Below, piece by piece: positions 32,949-44,399 of a DNA stretch of 64,000 bases. The stretch spans positions 80,004,610 through 80,068,609 of the forward strand of contig OX381707.1 of assembly GCA_947462335.1 (NCBI GenBank), in the 5' to 3' direction. Source of the stretch: Harmothoe impar (taxonomy: Eukaryota; Annelida; Polychaeta; Phyllodocida; Polynoidae). Position numbers and translations under genes: made by a program. Numbering within the stretch: position 1 is the first letter of the stretch; each line of letters starts with the position of its first letter. The notes below the pieces were generated by a model, which was not told the DNA's origin, did no database searches, and saw only the letters and a program-made list of their open reading frames with translations.

Positions 32949-34800
32949 TGACCAATTAAGGGCCGCTCAAGGGCCAATCATATGATAGTGAAGATGCAGA
33001 CAATTTTTTATTTGGTATTTGCTCCATCTTAATACGCTTTTGTGACTTTATTGATAACTCTTATCATTAAATGGAAAGAAAAGGGGGTTATTAACTAATT
33101 CATGAACACAATAAATTGCCCCTTTATAGCACATTGGCTGTCTGATGCGCTGTAAATGATAGTAGAATATTCTGTGTTAGCATAGGCTTAGTATGGTTGG
33201 CCACAATTTTGTTCTCATGTGACGTCACTCTCTCCTAGTCTTTTTCAAATTTAATTGCCTTATGCTGCATATGTTGATAGTATATATGTCAGAATATTAC
33301 TAATTGATGACATTGCAATAGATAGAAGGCCACATGAAAAAACGTTGGGCTTTCCTTTTAAGGCATGCAATCAATTATTGGAGGCATTGGGGTTGCCCAG
33401 GGGACCCGCTAGATATAGATATAGGCAAATAAGCATGCTTGCACTGGAATTGGATTAAAATAAGTTTTGAGCCCCTATTAATTCTGATTGGGTCTCTAGG
33501 CCCCTCTATCCCGATTTTTCCTCATATGGAATAGGTAAGATATATAATAGGTGTCATATTTATCACACAAAACTCATTAAAATAGGTAGGTTTTCGTGAT
33601 TGTGTATATATCATGGTAGGATCTTGGCAAATTTATTTGGGAAGCCCAAACGTATACAGGCCCCCCTGCTGGCCCCTCCCCATTTTCTACACCACTGCTG
33701 ATAGTAGACAAACTCTGACAAAGCGGACATGAATAAAGTCACCATTATATTCCAATACCCTGGCTATATGGATGTAGGCAATTCACAAAACTGTTCATTG
33801 TCATTTTTTGTATAGATATGGCAAGAATTGTGTTTTTCAGTAATAAATACCCTGACCAGGTACAAAATTTGCATGTAAAGGTAATTTGATGCTCCCCTAG
33901 TATTTCTAGACGCTTGAAATGGGTGTTTAGGCACCTTAAATCACAGATTATCATCATTATTTACTACAATATGACCACAATTGTGAATTGGCATAATGAC
34001 CACCTTTATCAAGCCCCATTACTTAGAAAAGCCATTGTGCACTTTCCATCCACCTCAAACATGACCTCACAAACCAACTTTGGTATGTGTGGTACCCTGC
34101 AACATTTCATACCTCATATGATAACATTTCAGAATTCTTCCTTCACTACAGCAGTCTAAATTGTCCAAAATTGCTGTTTTAATGGCTGCAATCTTGGAAT
34201 TCATGAATGTATGGGTCTGATGAATCTATAAATAAGAGAATTAGGTTACTAACCAGTAATAAGAACATAGGTATAGAAAGCTTCAGTAGGCAGAAATGTA
34301 AAGTCCAAACGATGAAGAAAGTCATTTCCGAAAAAGATGATGGGCCATCACTTTGGGCGGCCATGTTTGAAGAAATTCTGCATAAGAACCCACACGCAAA
34401 CCTTTTGGTCACAAAAACAAAATTAAAAGTGCTCAGGCTCTGGAACTGAGTGCAAGTACTTCCTGGTTCAGGTCTCCTCTTTTCCCCCTGAGCACCCTTG
34501 TACCAAGGACATACTGTGTCGAGCTGTTGCCAAACAAATCAATGTCTGCAGTTTAGTGAGTAGCTGATAATGGAGGCAGTGGCCACTGTCCAACAGCTAC
34601 CCACCAACCTACTGTGTCTACTCCCATCAATCTAAGCACTGCCATCGACGTAGACTTTCCATCTTAAAAGATATTTCTCTCAATATTATTTCTATGGATT
34701 CTATCCTACTAGTAGTTAGAATGTTCTTCGTTCGTTCAGATGGAATTGATTCATTCTTTTATTTTCATCATAGAATATCACTAGTGAACATTCGGTTCTA
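32949..34800. other. No supported gene
   Basis: Two open plus-strand stretches (33255-33458, 34207-34449) have no recognisable family, splice context or repeats. The second includes DDGPSLWAAMFEEILHKNP and might be a transposon relic. The end (about 34490-34580) matches the dispersed repeat seen at 2290-2340 and 52080-52120. Confidence 0.4.
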
Positions 34801-35622
34801 ACCCTACCACAGGCGGGGGCCACACTGTCTGCAGGGTAGGACAGCCAGCCGATGAATGAAACCCCCTGCTGTGCGTTGTTTGCCCTATGTGGCCCTTGGC
34901 TACTTCTATTGCAGCCTCACTGGTTACGGCATGACTGGGATTTTAAAGTACCATTTTGGGATAGAGAAATACAAATGGTGCTGGCTGGGCATTGTTGTGT
35001 TAAATAGAGTGTGGCGGTGTGTGGTCTGGCTACCAGCCAGACTGCCGGCAGGAGATGCAGTATCTGATTTGGAAATGAGCTAGGACACGCTAAATCATCT
35101 TAAGTTTGGGTACGCCTCGAATACTTCAGTCATAAAAGGCACACATTATTGAAATATTTGTGACCATCTATTGCTAACGTGCACGCTCTAGACATTTGGC
35201 TCATATAAATGGAAATTCATCAAGTCTGTTGATTACAAAGTTCTATATGATTCCATTCTCATTGCTAATGGAAATCTAAATGTTGACTTTTCCGAGATAC
35301 ACTTTGATCCATCTGCATATACTAGAGCTAGTATCATCCCCCTGCATATAATCACTATGTCAGTGTACAATAAAAGTATGATTCAACAATTAATCCTGAA
35401 TGGTCGTTCAGTATGTCTGCCTTGTCTGATTGCCTAGTTTCGTAGACTCTACAGGTTAACCATACCCTTTTGGGATAGAAAATAACAAATGGTGCTGGTA
35501 GGGCGTTGCTGTGTTGAATAGAGTGTGGAACTATTACCACACCCTCTCTGCCCTCCTTTTGTAAAAATGCTGTGTTATAGTTGAAATAAAGAAAAAGAAA
35601 GAAAGAAAGAAAGAAAGAAGGA

Positions 35623-35713
<91 letters not shown>

Positions 35714-36290
35714 GGGGGATCGGGGCAGATCCCTTTAAGTCCTGACTCACTTGAACCTAAACTGTACTGTGTAAATCTACACCTACATTTCCACAGTCAA
35801 ACAACTACACCATTCTCAATTAGCACTTTGAGTTACTTTTATGTCATTTTGAAAGTCCCAGTTATTATCATAATCAAATGCTATGATTTAGGAAGATCTT
35901 CGCTATGAACTCAGATTCGAGCATAAATTGTAGAAACATCTAATGCATTTAAATCTTTAATTCTTTTGGATTCAAACTTTAATTTTAGTAAGAAATCTGG
36001 CAAGTGTCCCCTCCATTCTGGCGCAACCCGAGGCGGGAGAAAACTGAATGACCCATTGATCCCTCCCCCGTCTGGATATTGGCGACTGGACATGGCTCTG
36101 GGCTAATCCTATTGCAGACCTGCTGGCTACTGGGTGGCTCGGACTACCGTTATGGTAGATCGAAATAAAAATGGGGCCTGAGGATTGTTTAGTGTTAGAT
36201 GCAGTGTTAGGCGTGTGGTGTTACTGGTCATGGTGCCTACCGCCAAGGGGGCAGGTCAAGTGAGGTGTGCACATGGCCAGAGGGGAGCAG
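34800..36290 (+). repeat. Three copies of a retroposon-like 3' tail
   Basis: Segments near 34860-35060, 35455-35590 and 36095-36260 share ATTTTGGGATAGAGAAATA- or CGAAATAAAAATGG-type blocks and TGTTGTGTTAAATAGAGTGT. The second copy ends in the GAAA microsatellite, as retroposed 3' ends often do. Between them, 35190-35430 is open for about 80 codons without recognisable identity. Confidence 0.45.
35585..35713. repeat. (GAAA)n microsatellite
   Basis: About 30 GAAA units with one GAAG variant near 35618. Confidence 0.95.
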
Positions 36291-36521
36291 AGTATATGAT
36301 ATATTCACGAAAGCAACACACAGTATTAAAATGCTTTAGAATAACCTATGAATAAAATTACATTTAAATAACAAGATTTAAAGAAATTATCTATATTCAT
36401 TTGAAAGTGCAAATGTTGCTTCTATGAGAATCAAATTGTCCCTCAGTGCATGTCAAAGTGAAAAGTAAAACCACAAATGGAGTCAGAAATACTTGATTCT
36501 TTGTGCATTAGAAGCGATAAG

Positions 36522-37002
36522 CAGGTCCGGGATATGGAAGAAAACCCTCCCCAGAGCCGTTATTTACACCAGTGCTAATTTTCACAATGCAGGTAGGTGT
36601 GAAAGCACTGCAGGGCTCACTACCTACTGGGTGAAAACACTGCATGGCTAGAGTTAGCAACGGTTTTGCTTGTAGCATAAACACTACAGGGCTAAAATTA
36701 GCAACGGTTTTCTCATAACTCATTTGCTGAATTTTCTATCAATTTGCTGTTAAATGTATATATCCCATAAGATAGATTAGTGTATGCTCCTGCATCATAC
36801 AAGGGGAATAGTGAATTATGCATGTGATTGCCATGAAATCACATATAAATAAGCTTTTTCTATAGTCTCTCCCTCTGTGCTCCTCCACTTCAACCAGTAG
36901 GCAGTGAGCCTTGCAGTGCTTTCACACCTACCTGCGTTGTGAAAATTGGCACTGGTGTAAATAACGGCTCTGGGGAGGGATTTCCTCCGTTTTCCGGACC
37001 TG
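36522..37002. mobile_element. Foldback MITE, CAGGTCCGG ends, copy 2
   Basis: It starts CAGGTCCGG and ends CCGGACCTG with inverted repeats of about 110 bp. ATAAG flanks both sides (36517-36521 and 37003-37007), a clear 5-bp target duplication. The same family as 22635-23083. Confidence 0.9.
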
Positions 37003-37092
37003 ATAAGCCAAGGGACGTTCATGTTGTTTCTTGTGCAACCAGGACACACGCTTTAAAATGATTTATCACCCAGGGGGCTTTATTAATAGTTC

Positions 37093-37754
37093 TGTAGTGA
37101 TCCGCCTTACTCCTCTCACCCTCACGCCGACTGCCGGGGCTCCCGCCCGGTTACCCGAACTTTCCCGGGAAGGTCCCGCGGTCACTGGATACATGCCCCC
37201 TCCCACCTGCTTGTGGTGGTGGTGGGTGCCTGGGACTGCCGGATTTCTGCCCACTGAACCTTGACCAGGGGCAGGTATATAAGGCCTGCCTGCCAGGACA
37301 CCAGCAAGGTATTCCTTGAGGCTGGGTCATGCCAGTCCATAGAGTGCTACACAGCAGTGGGTCCCAGATCCCTGCTGTAGTCCCACTGTTGGAGCTGGGC
37401 TCCCTACAGGTTGGTTGCTGTCACAGATGTCTCCAAGTCCTGGAGAATGCTGTGACAGGTATACTCTCCACCTTCCCAACTCCCATGCTGGAGTGGGAAC
37501 TGTTGGAGGAACCTTTCTGTATGAAGCCAGCATAGCCCCAACTATAGAACCCCTTTCCCCCATTCCTGTAGAGGTGGGGTTCTGAGGCATACTTGAGTAT
37601 GGGAGTGGGGAGTGAACTGAAGTAATAATACCTGAGAATATATCTCATTCTGTAACTGTGCTTGATCTATTGAAATAAAGAAATATAATTAATACAACCT
37701 ATTCTTTGAATCTGTTGGCTCGGAATACAATCCCTGTATCCTGAACCAGTTACA
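37093..37754 (+). repeat. 5' LTR
   Basis: Begins TGTAGTG and ends GTTACA. A TATA box (GGTATATAAGG, about 37275) and a polyadenylation signal (GAAATAAAG, about 37671) are in the expected order, so U3, R and U5 can be placed roughly. 662 bp. Only its last 163 bp recurs at the 3' end. Confidence 0.7.
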
Positions 37755-37755
37755 C

Positions 37756-37773
37756 TGGTGCCGTGACCAATTT
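37756..37773 (+). other. Primer-binding site
   Basis: TGGTGCCGTGACC begins one base after the LTR end, the expected place and TGG start for pairing with a tRNA 3' CCA end. I could not match it to a specific tRNA. Confidence 0.6.
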
Positions 37774-37776
37774 AGG

Positions 37777-38184
37777 TAAGTATAAAATTTGTATTTTTCT
37801 GATTGGGGTATAGGTCAAGCAACTACTAACTTTAGAATTGTAAGGATAGTTCCGGTAGGTATAGACTGGTAGGGGATTGTTGGCAGTGCACCATGAAGTT
37901 GGCAAGTAGGGCTATAGTGCAACTCACCCTACAGGGTCTGTGATTGTGTTCACTAGACTGTGACCGTATCAGGTGATACATTGATTGGTAGGGACACGTA
38001 ATCTGAAGTGTTTACGTGGACCCTGAACACTGTGTGGTCTATACATATACATAGGTATTATAGGAATTTTATTCTATAAGTTTGGTAAGGACAGAGTTTG
38101 ATATATTTATTGCTTTTGTGCGTGACTATCTAGTAGGAGTAAGGTTCCATAGGTGAAAAGTGTGTGGTTATTTTGTTTTTTTCA
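37777..38184 (+). other. Possible leader intron
   Basis: A perfect donor (TTAG-GTAAGTAT, about 37777) and a strong acceptor (TTTTTTTCAG, ending at about 38184) frame about 0.4 kb just before the first ATG at 38187. Splicing would join the LTR leader to gag. This is inferred from sequence only. Confidence 0.4.
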
Positions 38185-38186
38185 GG

Positions 38187-39939
38187 ATGGTAGTTGTTGG
38201 GATTGGTAGAGGTGAGCCTTCTGAAGGTGGGCCCGGTCTAGAGATAGACTTGGGGGCACTGGAACTCCCTCTGGCCATGAGGCCAAACTACAAGGTTGAT
38301 GGGGTAACTCAGGAAGTGGTAGTGGATACTACACTGGGCACCGGAGAGAAGCGGGAGTTTCCAGGCTTTCTCCGGGTCGTGCCGATCTCTCCCGAGTTTA
38401 TCCGGGTCGTGCGCAGGAGGTAACACTCGGCGAGCTGGTCATGAGACAGTTGGTTTTAGGGTCAGTAGAGTTACACGTGGAGGGCACATCTGAATTGATG
38501 CCGGTCAGTGGTGGTACAGGAAAGGAGGCACAAACTGATTCTCTTCCTACTCCCGGAGGGGAGGTAGGCAAGGAGATGGGGAATGAGACTCCGGCTGTGG
38601 ATCCTAAGGACCGGGTTACTTTCAGGGTTAGGCCAAGTGTAATTGAAAACCCGGAATCTGAGGCTCCAGGGGTTAAGAGACAACCAGATGGGAGCAAGGT
38701 TATAATGGATGGTGCCATGACACTCGGACTTAGAAGGGAACAGGATGAAGGGGAATCTCCTTGTAAGATAGTTGAATGGAAGGAAGGGTTAGAGGAAACC
38801 CTTTGTAGTTTAGCGGGTCATGATGGGACGCAGCACAGAGTGGGTGTGACCCCACCAGAAGGGCAACATAGAAAGATGTCTATGTCTGAGGAACTGGTAT
38901 ATCAATCTAACCCTGCTATCAGGGCAATGGGGATTGATGCTGTGCATAGTGAAGTTGGGAACAGTAGATCTGTGGAATGGTCCTTAGCAGTGGCAAGGAG
39001 ACCTGCGAATTCAGGTGTGACGCCAGTTAAGAGACGCGCAAATGAGCTGAAGCTATTTGATGGTACGATTCCATGGAGAAGGTGGTTTGTTCGCTTCGCT
39101 GCAGACATGCGTAATAATGGATGGGCCGGCGAGGAATGCCTGGCCTCCTTGGCATGGTGTCTGCGTCATGGTCCTGGTGACGCCGCTCTCACCGCCTTCG
39201 AACTCGACGGCGATGGCACATATGAAGGCCTAGTCGTATGTGCTGCTTGGGTTCTAGGTTCTGAATCGGGAACCAACCAAGAGGCTGAGTTGGAGGCCCG
39301 TGTGCAACGGAAGGGTGAAGGACACCGACAGTTCGGCATGGCGCTTTGGGTTTTGGCTAGGAAGGCATTTGAGTCTTTTTCTCCGAGCGATCCCCGGTTA
39401 GTGAGGAAACTAGGGGGGATATACATCGATGGGTTGGAAGACAATGTCTTACGGGCTGAAGTAAGATCCCAGTGGAAGAAGAAGATGTCACTAGCAGACA
39501 TCATTGATCTCACTGGGGACTGTTTGTTGAAGCGGAAGCTGTTGCGAACTGCCACTGTGACACCAGAGGGAGCATATATAGACCCTGTATATCAAGTGAG
39601 GGTCAAGTTGCTTCTGAGTCACAAGAGGTGGCAGCACATACACCCCATTCCAAGTCAGATGTAGAGGAGTCTACTAGTATGGTAGAAGAGTTACTACTTG
39701 ACAAGAAAATGGAATCCATGATCAAAAGGGTCATGAAGCGAGTGGGTAGAGCTGAATGGGGTGAGAAGACAAATCCTAAAAAGGCAAAGTCTAGTAAGGA
39801 TTCTGTATGCCATAGGTGTGGGAAGCAAGGGCATTTTGCTAAACAGTGTGGGACAGAAGGTCCTGAGACAGAGATTGTCTTGAGAGAGCAAAAAGATGGG
39901 CCTGCTTCCAATTCCGCCCCACCACCGCCGGAAAACTAA
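38187..39939 (+). pseudogene. gag: Retrotransposon gag, frame broken
   Basis: Three overlapping open segments make up gag: 38187-38420 (opens MVVVGIGRGEPSEGG), 38441-39664 (407 codons) and 39628-39939. The second carries the gag core (ELKLFDGTIPWRRWFVRFA, GPGDAALTAFEL). The third carries one CCHC zinc knuckle, CHRCGKQGHFAKQC (about 39808-39849). The reading frame changes near 38400, where CCGGGTCGTGC is duplicated, and near 39600. Both look like indels in this copy rather than programmed shifts. The knuckle segment overlaps the pol frame, which is -1 relative to it. Confidence 0.8.
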
Positions 39940-41084
39940 AAAGGGCTGTTGTTGATGACAAAACAACAGCCCCAACTTGTGTCGTTAAGGGTACTAGCCC
40001 CTGCTTAGTTGAGGAAGAATCATTACTGTTAACGCTGGGTAGGGCCGCATCCGAGTTGGGACGCCAACAGGATGAGACGGGGCCCCAGGAACCAAGCGAG
40101 ATAGGCATTGGGGAGGTAGCACCCCCTGATGCTGCTTGTGAAAATGAGTTGGCAGGTATGGGGCACAAAGTTTGTGACATGCAACTCAACCCAGAGGATC
40201 CTGTAGTGGAATTTCTACAGAGACGTGGTTTTGATCTGGGCGGTAATGGGGATTTCCAACCCTTTGCAGACATGCCCTCCCCTTTAAAGGGAAGGCGCTG
40301 GTACTTGCCTGTAAAGATTCATGGGCGTTCGGCGGAATTTCTTATTGATACTGGGGCAAGCCACTCCATGATCGGTAGGGATTTCTTCCGCACGTTTGCA
40401 GACCTGCCTGATAAACCTTTCAGGGGGGATCGGGTTCGGACTGCGGATGGATCTCATATGCAGACATATGGCAAACAAGTGCTATCACTGGTGACGAATG
40501 GGACATCTTTCGTCATATCCCCGATTGTGGCTGAGATAACGGATCAGGGAATCCTTGGGATGGATTTTTGTGCTCTCTATGGAGTAGGATTGGACAGTGT
40601 CACTGGTGAAGTGGTGATAAAGTTTCCATCTGAATTGAGAGTTAGGTGTGTCCTTCGAAGGATTTCAGGCGTCTCTTCCGTTGCTCAGACAGTCAGAATT
40701 CCTCCTCGCCATGTATGCAATGTAGTTGTATATAGCCGAGATGTGGAATTCAATCGCATGGGTGTGGTTGAGCCAGACAATGAGCAGCTTCGAAAGCTTG
40801 GTCTGACTTCAACTTGTACCCTGGTACAGAGTTCAAGACGAACAGTAGTGCCAGTCAGTAATATGACTTTTCAGGATGTGTACCTGGAGAAGGGGACGAC
40901 CTTTGGGGACGTAGCATATGCTGATGTGGTAGGAAGGGCTGACTCACCAGAGGTAGAGTTAGCAGCAAAGAGGGCAGTGGAATTAGGAGCTTTGGATCCA
41001 TCCGCTATGCCAGTGGTGTTACAAGACACTCGAGAGCAGGATAGGAAGGAAGGCTATGGATTACCACTGCATCTTTTACCATAA
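39930..41084 (+). CDS. pol: Pol N-terminal part: aspartic protease
   Basis: The pol frame is open from before the end of gag, so Gag-Pol would arise by a -1 shift somewhere before the gag stop at 39939; the first internal ATG is at 40056. The retropepsin motif is LIDTGASHSM (about 40341-40370), with the substrate-side ILGMDF (about 40551). A TAA at 41082 ends the frame, and the same frame continues at once into the RT part. The stop is most simply a nonsense mutation. Confidence 0.85.
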   Translation, partial: GKLKRAVVDDKTTAPTCVVKGTSPCLVEEESLLLTLGRAASELGRQQDETGPQEPSEIGIGEVAPPDAACENELAGMGHKVCDMQLNPEDPVVEFLQRRGFDLGGNGDFQPFADMPSPLKGRRWYLPVKIHGRSAEFLIDTGASHSMIGRDFFRTFADLPDKPFRGDRVRTADGSHMQTYGKQVLSLVTNGTSFVISPIVAEITDQGILGMDFCALYGVGLDSVTGEVVIKFPSELRVRCVLRRISGVSSVAQTVRIPPRHVCNVVVYSRDVEFNRMGVVEPDNEQLRKLGLTSTCTLVQSSRRTVVPVSNMTFQDVYLEKGTTFGDVAYADVVGRADSPEVELAAKRAVELGALDPSAMPVVLQDTREQDRKEGYGLPLHLLP

Positions 41085-43907
41085 GTGACAGATAGCCACC
41101 TGGAGAAAGAGGAGGGCAGAGGGAGTCTGGCTCAATTGTTGTGTGAGAATGCAGACTTGTTCTCTGCTCCAGGAGAGCAGTTGGGTAGAACCGACCGAGT
41201 AACTCATCGGATAGACACCGGTTCTAGCCCGCCGTTACGCTTGCCTTACCGGCGTCTGCCTTTGTCTAAGAAACAGGCATTGGAGGATGAGGTGGACAAG
41301 ATGTTAGGGGAAGGGATAATAAGGCCTTCTGATAGTCCATGGGCTAGTCCAGTGGTAATGGTTACCAAAAAGGATGGCACCTGTCGGTTCTGTATAGATT
41401 ACAGGAGACTAAATGGGATTACGAGGAAGAATGCCTACCCCTTGCCACGCATTGACGAAAGTCTGGATTCCTTGGGTGGCAATCACTGGTTTTGTACCTT
41501 AGATCTGCAGTCAGGCTACTGGCAGATTGGGATGCACCCAGGGGATAAGGAAAAGACAGCGTTCACAACCCACAGGGGGTTGTTTGAGTTCAATGTGATG
41601 CCATTTGGCTTGTGCAATGCTCCGGCTACTTTCGAGAATATGATGGAGACAATGCTAAGGGGATTGTTGTGGAAAAACTGTCTAGTTTATCTGGACGACA
41701 TCATAGTTTTCGGGAAAACTCGGGAGGAGTGTCTAGCAAATTTGACCATGGTGATGGATCGACTGAGATCCTATAACCTGAGACTGAAAGCTAAGAAATG
41801 CAAGTTCTTCAGGCAATCAGTGGAATATCTGGGCCGAATTGTCAGTGGCACAGGTATTTCGGCGGATCCAGGGAAATTAGAGGCAGTAGCGAGTTGGGCA
41901 ACGCCAAAAGATCAGAAGGAAGTAAGATCGTTTTTGGGTTTTTGCTCATACTACCGCGATTTCATTCCCGGATTTGCTGAGGTGTCGGCTCCTTTACAGG
42001 CGCTAGTAGTAGGAAAAAGGAAGGGAATGTTGAAGCTACCTCCATTTATTTGGACGGAATTAGCTGGACAGGCTTTTCAGAAGCTAAAGGAGTTATTCAC
42101 GGTAACTCCTGTGCTGAGCTATCCTACTGAGGGTGATCAGTTCATCCTGTACACCGACGCTAGCAACGACAGTATAGGCGCTGTCTTATCCCAAGTACAG
42201 GAGGGGAAAGAAGTGCCCTTAGCATTTGCTAGCAACAGCTTGAGTAAAACTCAACGCAATTATTGTACCACCAAGAGAGAGTTGTTAGCCATAGTAGTAT
42301 ACACGAAGAAATTCCGCCATTATTTGTATGGTGGGAATTTCATTCTGCGTACAGACCATTCATCCTTGAGATGGCTCCTTAATTTCAAGGAGGCAGATGG
42401 GATGATGGGTAGATGGATCTCCGTGTTGTCTGAATTGGGAATAGAGAATGCCCAGATTCAGCATCGGAGCGGAGTGAAGCACGTGAATGCGGATTGCTTG
42501 TCTAGGAGACCAATCCGAAGATGTGCAAGGTTGGACTGTGAAGATTGTGGCATACATAACGCGTTGGTGGCTCCAATAATGAATTTTGATCCAGCCTGGG
42601 AAGAGAACTTGGTCTTCTGGTCGGCGGAGTCCATACTTGAAGCTCAGCAGGAGGACGAAGGTATCAACTTGATACGGAATCTGATCCTGGAGAGAGCTCC
42701 TCGTCCCGTCAGACCTGCTCTGTCATTGGAGAGTGTGGAGGTGAGGAATCTGGTGGGCCAGTGGTCTCAGTTGATTGTACGAGATGGCCTATTGTGTAGA
42801 TGGAAGACTCTTGAAGGAAAATCTAGGAGGAGATTGCAAATAGTTTTGCCTGCATCTCTACGTTGGGAGGTTTTCGAGTACTTTCATTGTCACCAGACCT
42901 CTGCCCATTTTGGCAGAAAGCGAACACTGGACAAGCTAGCAATGCGATATTACTGGCCATGGATGTCTAAGGACGTCATACGTTGGTTAACAGAATGTCC
43001 AACGTGTTGCTTGGTTAAGCCTGGCCCTGGGAAAGGTAAGAGTTCGCTGGTACAAGAATTATTTGGAGTTAGATTTGCTAGGATAGCCATTGACATCATC
43101 ACTGGCTTCCAGACAACCGCTAACTCCAATGTGTGCATGATGGTGGTACAAGACTACTATACCAAGTTTGTACGGGTAATTCCTATGAAAGATCATACTG
43201 CGCTTACTTGTGCACAAGCTCTGGTTAAGGAGTGGGTCCTAACATTTGGTGCACCCCTCATGCTGCATTCAGACCAAGGCAGGGAGATTGAATCTCGTCT
43301 CTTCCAAGGGATGATGGATGAGTTGGCAATAGTGAAGACACGCACTAATCCCTATCAACCGCAGTCGGATGGGATGGTTGAGAGGTTCAATCGTACATTG
43401 ATACAGGGGCTGACTGCGTTAGTTAATTCTAAGCAGGATGACTGGGATACCTTTTCTCAGTATGTAGCCCATGCTTACAATTGTACAGTGCATGCATCCA
43501 CTGGTTGCACTCCTAATAGCCTAGTGTTCGGATCTGAGATCATCATGCCAGCTGATTTAGTTTTTGGCAGTGTTCTGCGGAGGAAGGATCTCCCATGTCG
43601 TGTGGCATTTACGGAGACCCTCCGGTGTGAACTGCGTGAAAGCTATGCATTGGTGAGAGGGCACTTGAAGAAAGCTGCTATTCATCAGAAGGTTGGTTAT
43701 GATACAGGCTTGAGGGAACGGAAGTATGTGGTAGGACAGAAGGTGGTAAGATTGAAACCACCTGTCCATGGAAAGATCTCTAAAGGATGGGATGGACCCT
43801 TTGAGGTAACTAAAGTGATATCTGACGTCACTGTGTTACTCAAAGATGTCCGAGGCAAAATTGTTGCTGGCCATGTGGACCGCCTGAAACCTTGGCTGGG
43901 TCGCTGA
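41085..43907 (+). CDS. pol: Pol: reverse transcriptase, RNase H, integrase
   Basis: 940 codons in the same frame as the protease. The RT has DLQSGYWQI, FGLCNAPATF and the catalytic YLDDIIVFGK (about 41687). The RNase H has YTDASNDSIG and KRELLAI. The integrase has an HHCC zinc site (FHCHQTSAHFGR to CPTCCLV), then DDE residues in IDIITGF, LHSDQG and PYQPQSDGMVERFN, and a GPY/F-type C-terminal segment (KGWDGPFEV). No chromodomain is seen. The first in-frame codon after the TAA is GTG. The frame ends at TGA 43905-43907. Confidence 0.95.
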   Translation: MTDSHLEKEEGRGSLAQLLCENADLFSAPGEQLGRTDRVTHRIDTGSSPPLRLPYRRLPLSKKQALEDEVDKMLGEGIIRPSDSPWASPVVMVTKKDGTCRFCIDYRRLNGITRKNAYPLPRIDESLDSLGGNHWFCTLDLQSGYWQIGMHPGDKEKTAFTTHRGLFEFNVMPFGLCNAPATFENMMETMLRGLLWKNCLVYLDDIIVFGKTREECLANLTMVMDRLRSYNLRLKAKKCKFFRQSVEYLGRIVSGTGISADPGKLEAVASWATPKDQKEVRSFLGFCSYYRDFIPGFAEVSAPLQALVVGKRKGMLKLPPFIWTELAGQAFQKLKELFTVTPVLSYPTEGDQFILYTDASNDSIGAVLSQVQEGKEVPLAFASNSLSKTQRNYCTTKRELLAIVVYTKKFRHYLYGGNFILRTDHSSLRWLLNFKEADGMMGRWISVLSELGIENAQIQHRSGVKHVNADCLSRRPIRRCARLDCEDCGIHNALVAPIMNFDPAWEENLVFWSAESILEAQQEDEGINLIRNLILERAPRPVRPALSLESVEVRNLVGQWSQLIVRDGLLCRWKTLEGKSRRRLQIVLPASLRWEVFEYFHCHQTSAHFGRKRTLDKLAMRYYWPWMSKDVIRWLTECPTCCLVKPGPGKGKSSLVQELFGVRFARIAIDIITGFQTTANSNVCMMVVQDYYTKFVRVIPMKDHTALTCAQALVKEWVLTFGAPLMLHSDQGREIESRLFQGMMDELAIVKTRTNPYQPQSDGMVERFNRTLIQGLTALVNSKQDDWDTFSQYVAHAYNCTVHASTGCTPNSLVFGSEIIMPADLVFGSVLRRKDLPCRVAFTETLRCELRESYALVRGHLKKAAIHQKVGYDTGLRERKYVVGQKVVRLKPPVHGKISKGWDGPFEVTKVISDVTVLLKDVRGKIVAGHVDRLKPWLGR

Positions 43908-44174
43908 GCAGGCGATGAGGATGGACCCTTGGTAGAAGTACCTTTGCTTAAATCCAGGTGGGTGCGGAAAGAGCCTGAAGTGGCACCCACGTCTACTAAA
44001 AAGACCCCAAAAGCAGCGCCTGCTAAGAAGGTTAAGAGTAGAAAGAAGAAGAAGCAGAAGAAGTTAGCTGCTAAGGAGAGGGTCGGGAAGACTCCTCCTA
44101 GTGCTAAAAAGGATGTACCCGTGGATCCTGTGCGTAGAAGTGCACGCATAGCAGGCCGGGGCGCTGTTACTTAG
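43908..44174 (+). CDS. Basic C-terminal tail of integrase, after a stop
   Basis: Directly after the TGA the same frame stays open for 88 codons to TAG at 44172. The residues are strongly basic (KKVKSRKKKKQKKLAAKE) and end RRSARIAGRG, like the lysine-rich tails of many Ty3/gypsy integrases. The likely explanation is that the TGA is a point mutation within one original pol ORF. A separate small basic protein is possible but has no obvious start of its own before the ATG at 43929. Confidence 0.65.
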   Translation, partial: AGDEDGPLVEVPLLKSRWVRKEPEVAPTSTKKTPKAAPAKKVKSRKKKKQKKLAAKERVGKTPPSAKKDVPVDPVRRSARIAGRGAVT

Positions 44175-44399
44175 TCAGATAAGGGGTCTGGATATGCCGG
44201 ACGGGATGTCCGAATTTGTTCGGATCTCCGAGGTTTATCCGAGGAACCCCGGGAAGTTAACAGCTGGTGCAGATTGTCGAGAAAACACAACGAGAAACCC
44301 GGATTCTTGGTATAAATTGATGTGGCAGGAACGGATGCTGCTTACTCAGTAGAGGGCATTGGGATTCCCGGTATTTGGAATGAGAATAATTATTTAAGA

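Noticed and set aside
35355..35750. Minus-strand ORF of 131 residues
   Set aside because: Most of it is the translated GAAA microsatellite.
38160..39975. Minus-strand ORFs across the retrotransposon
   Set aside because: They are antisense shadows of gag and pol coding sequence.
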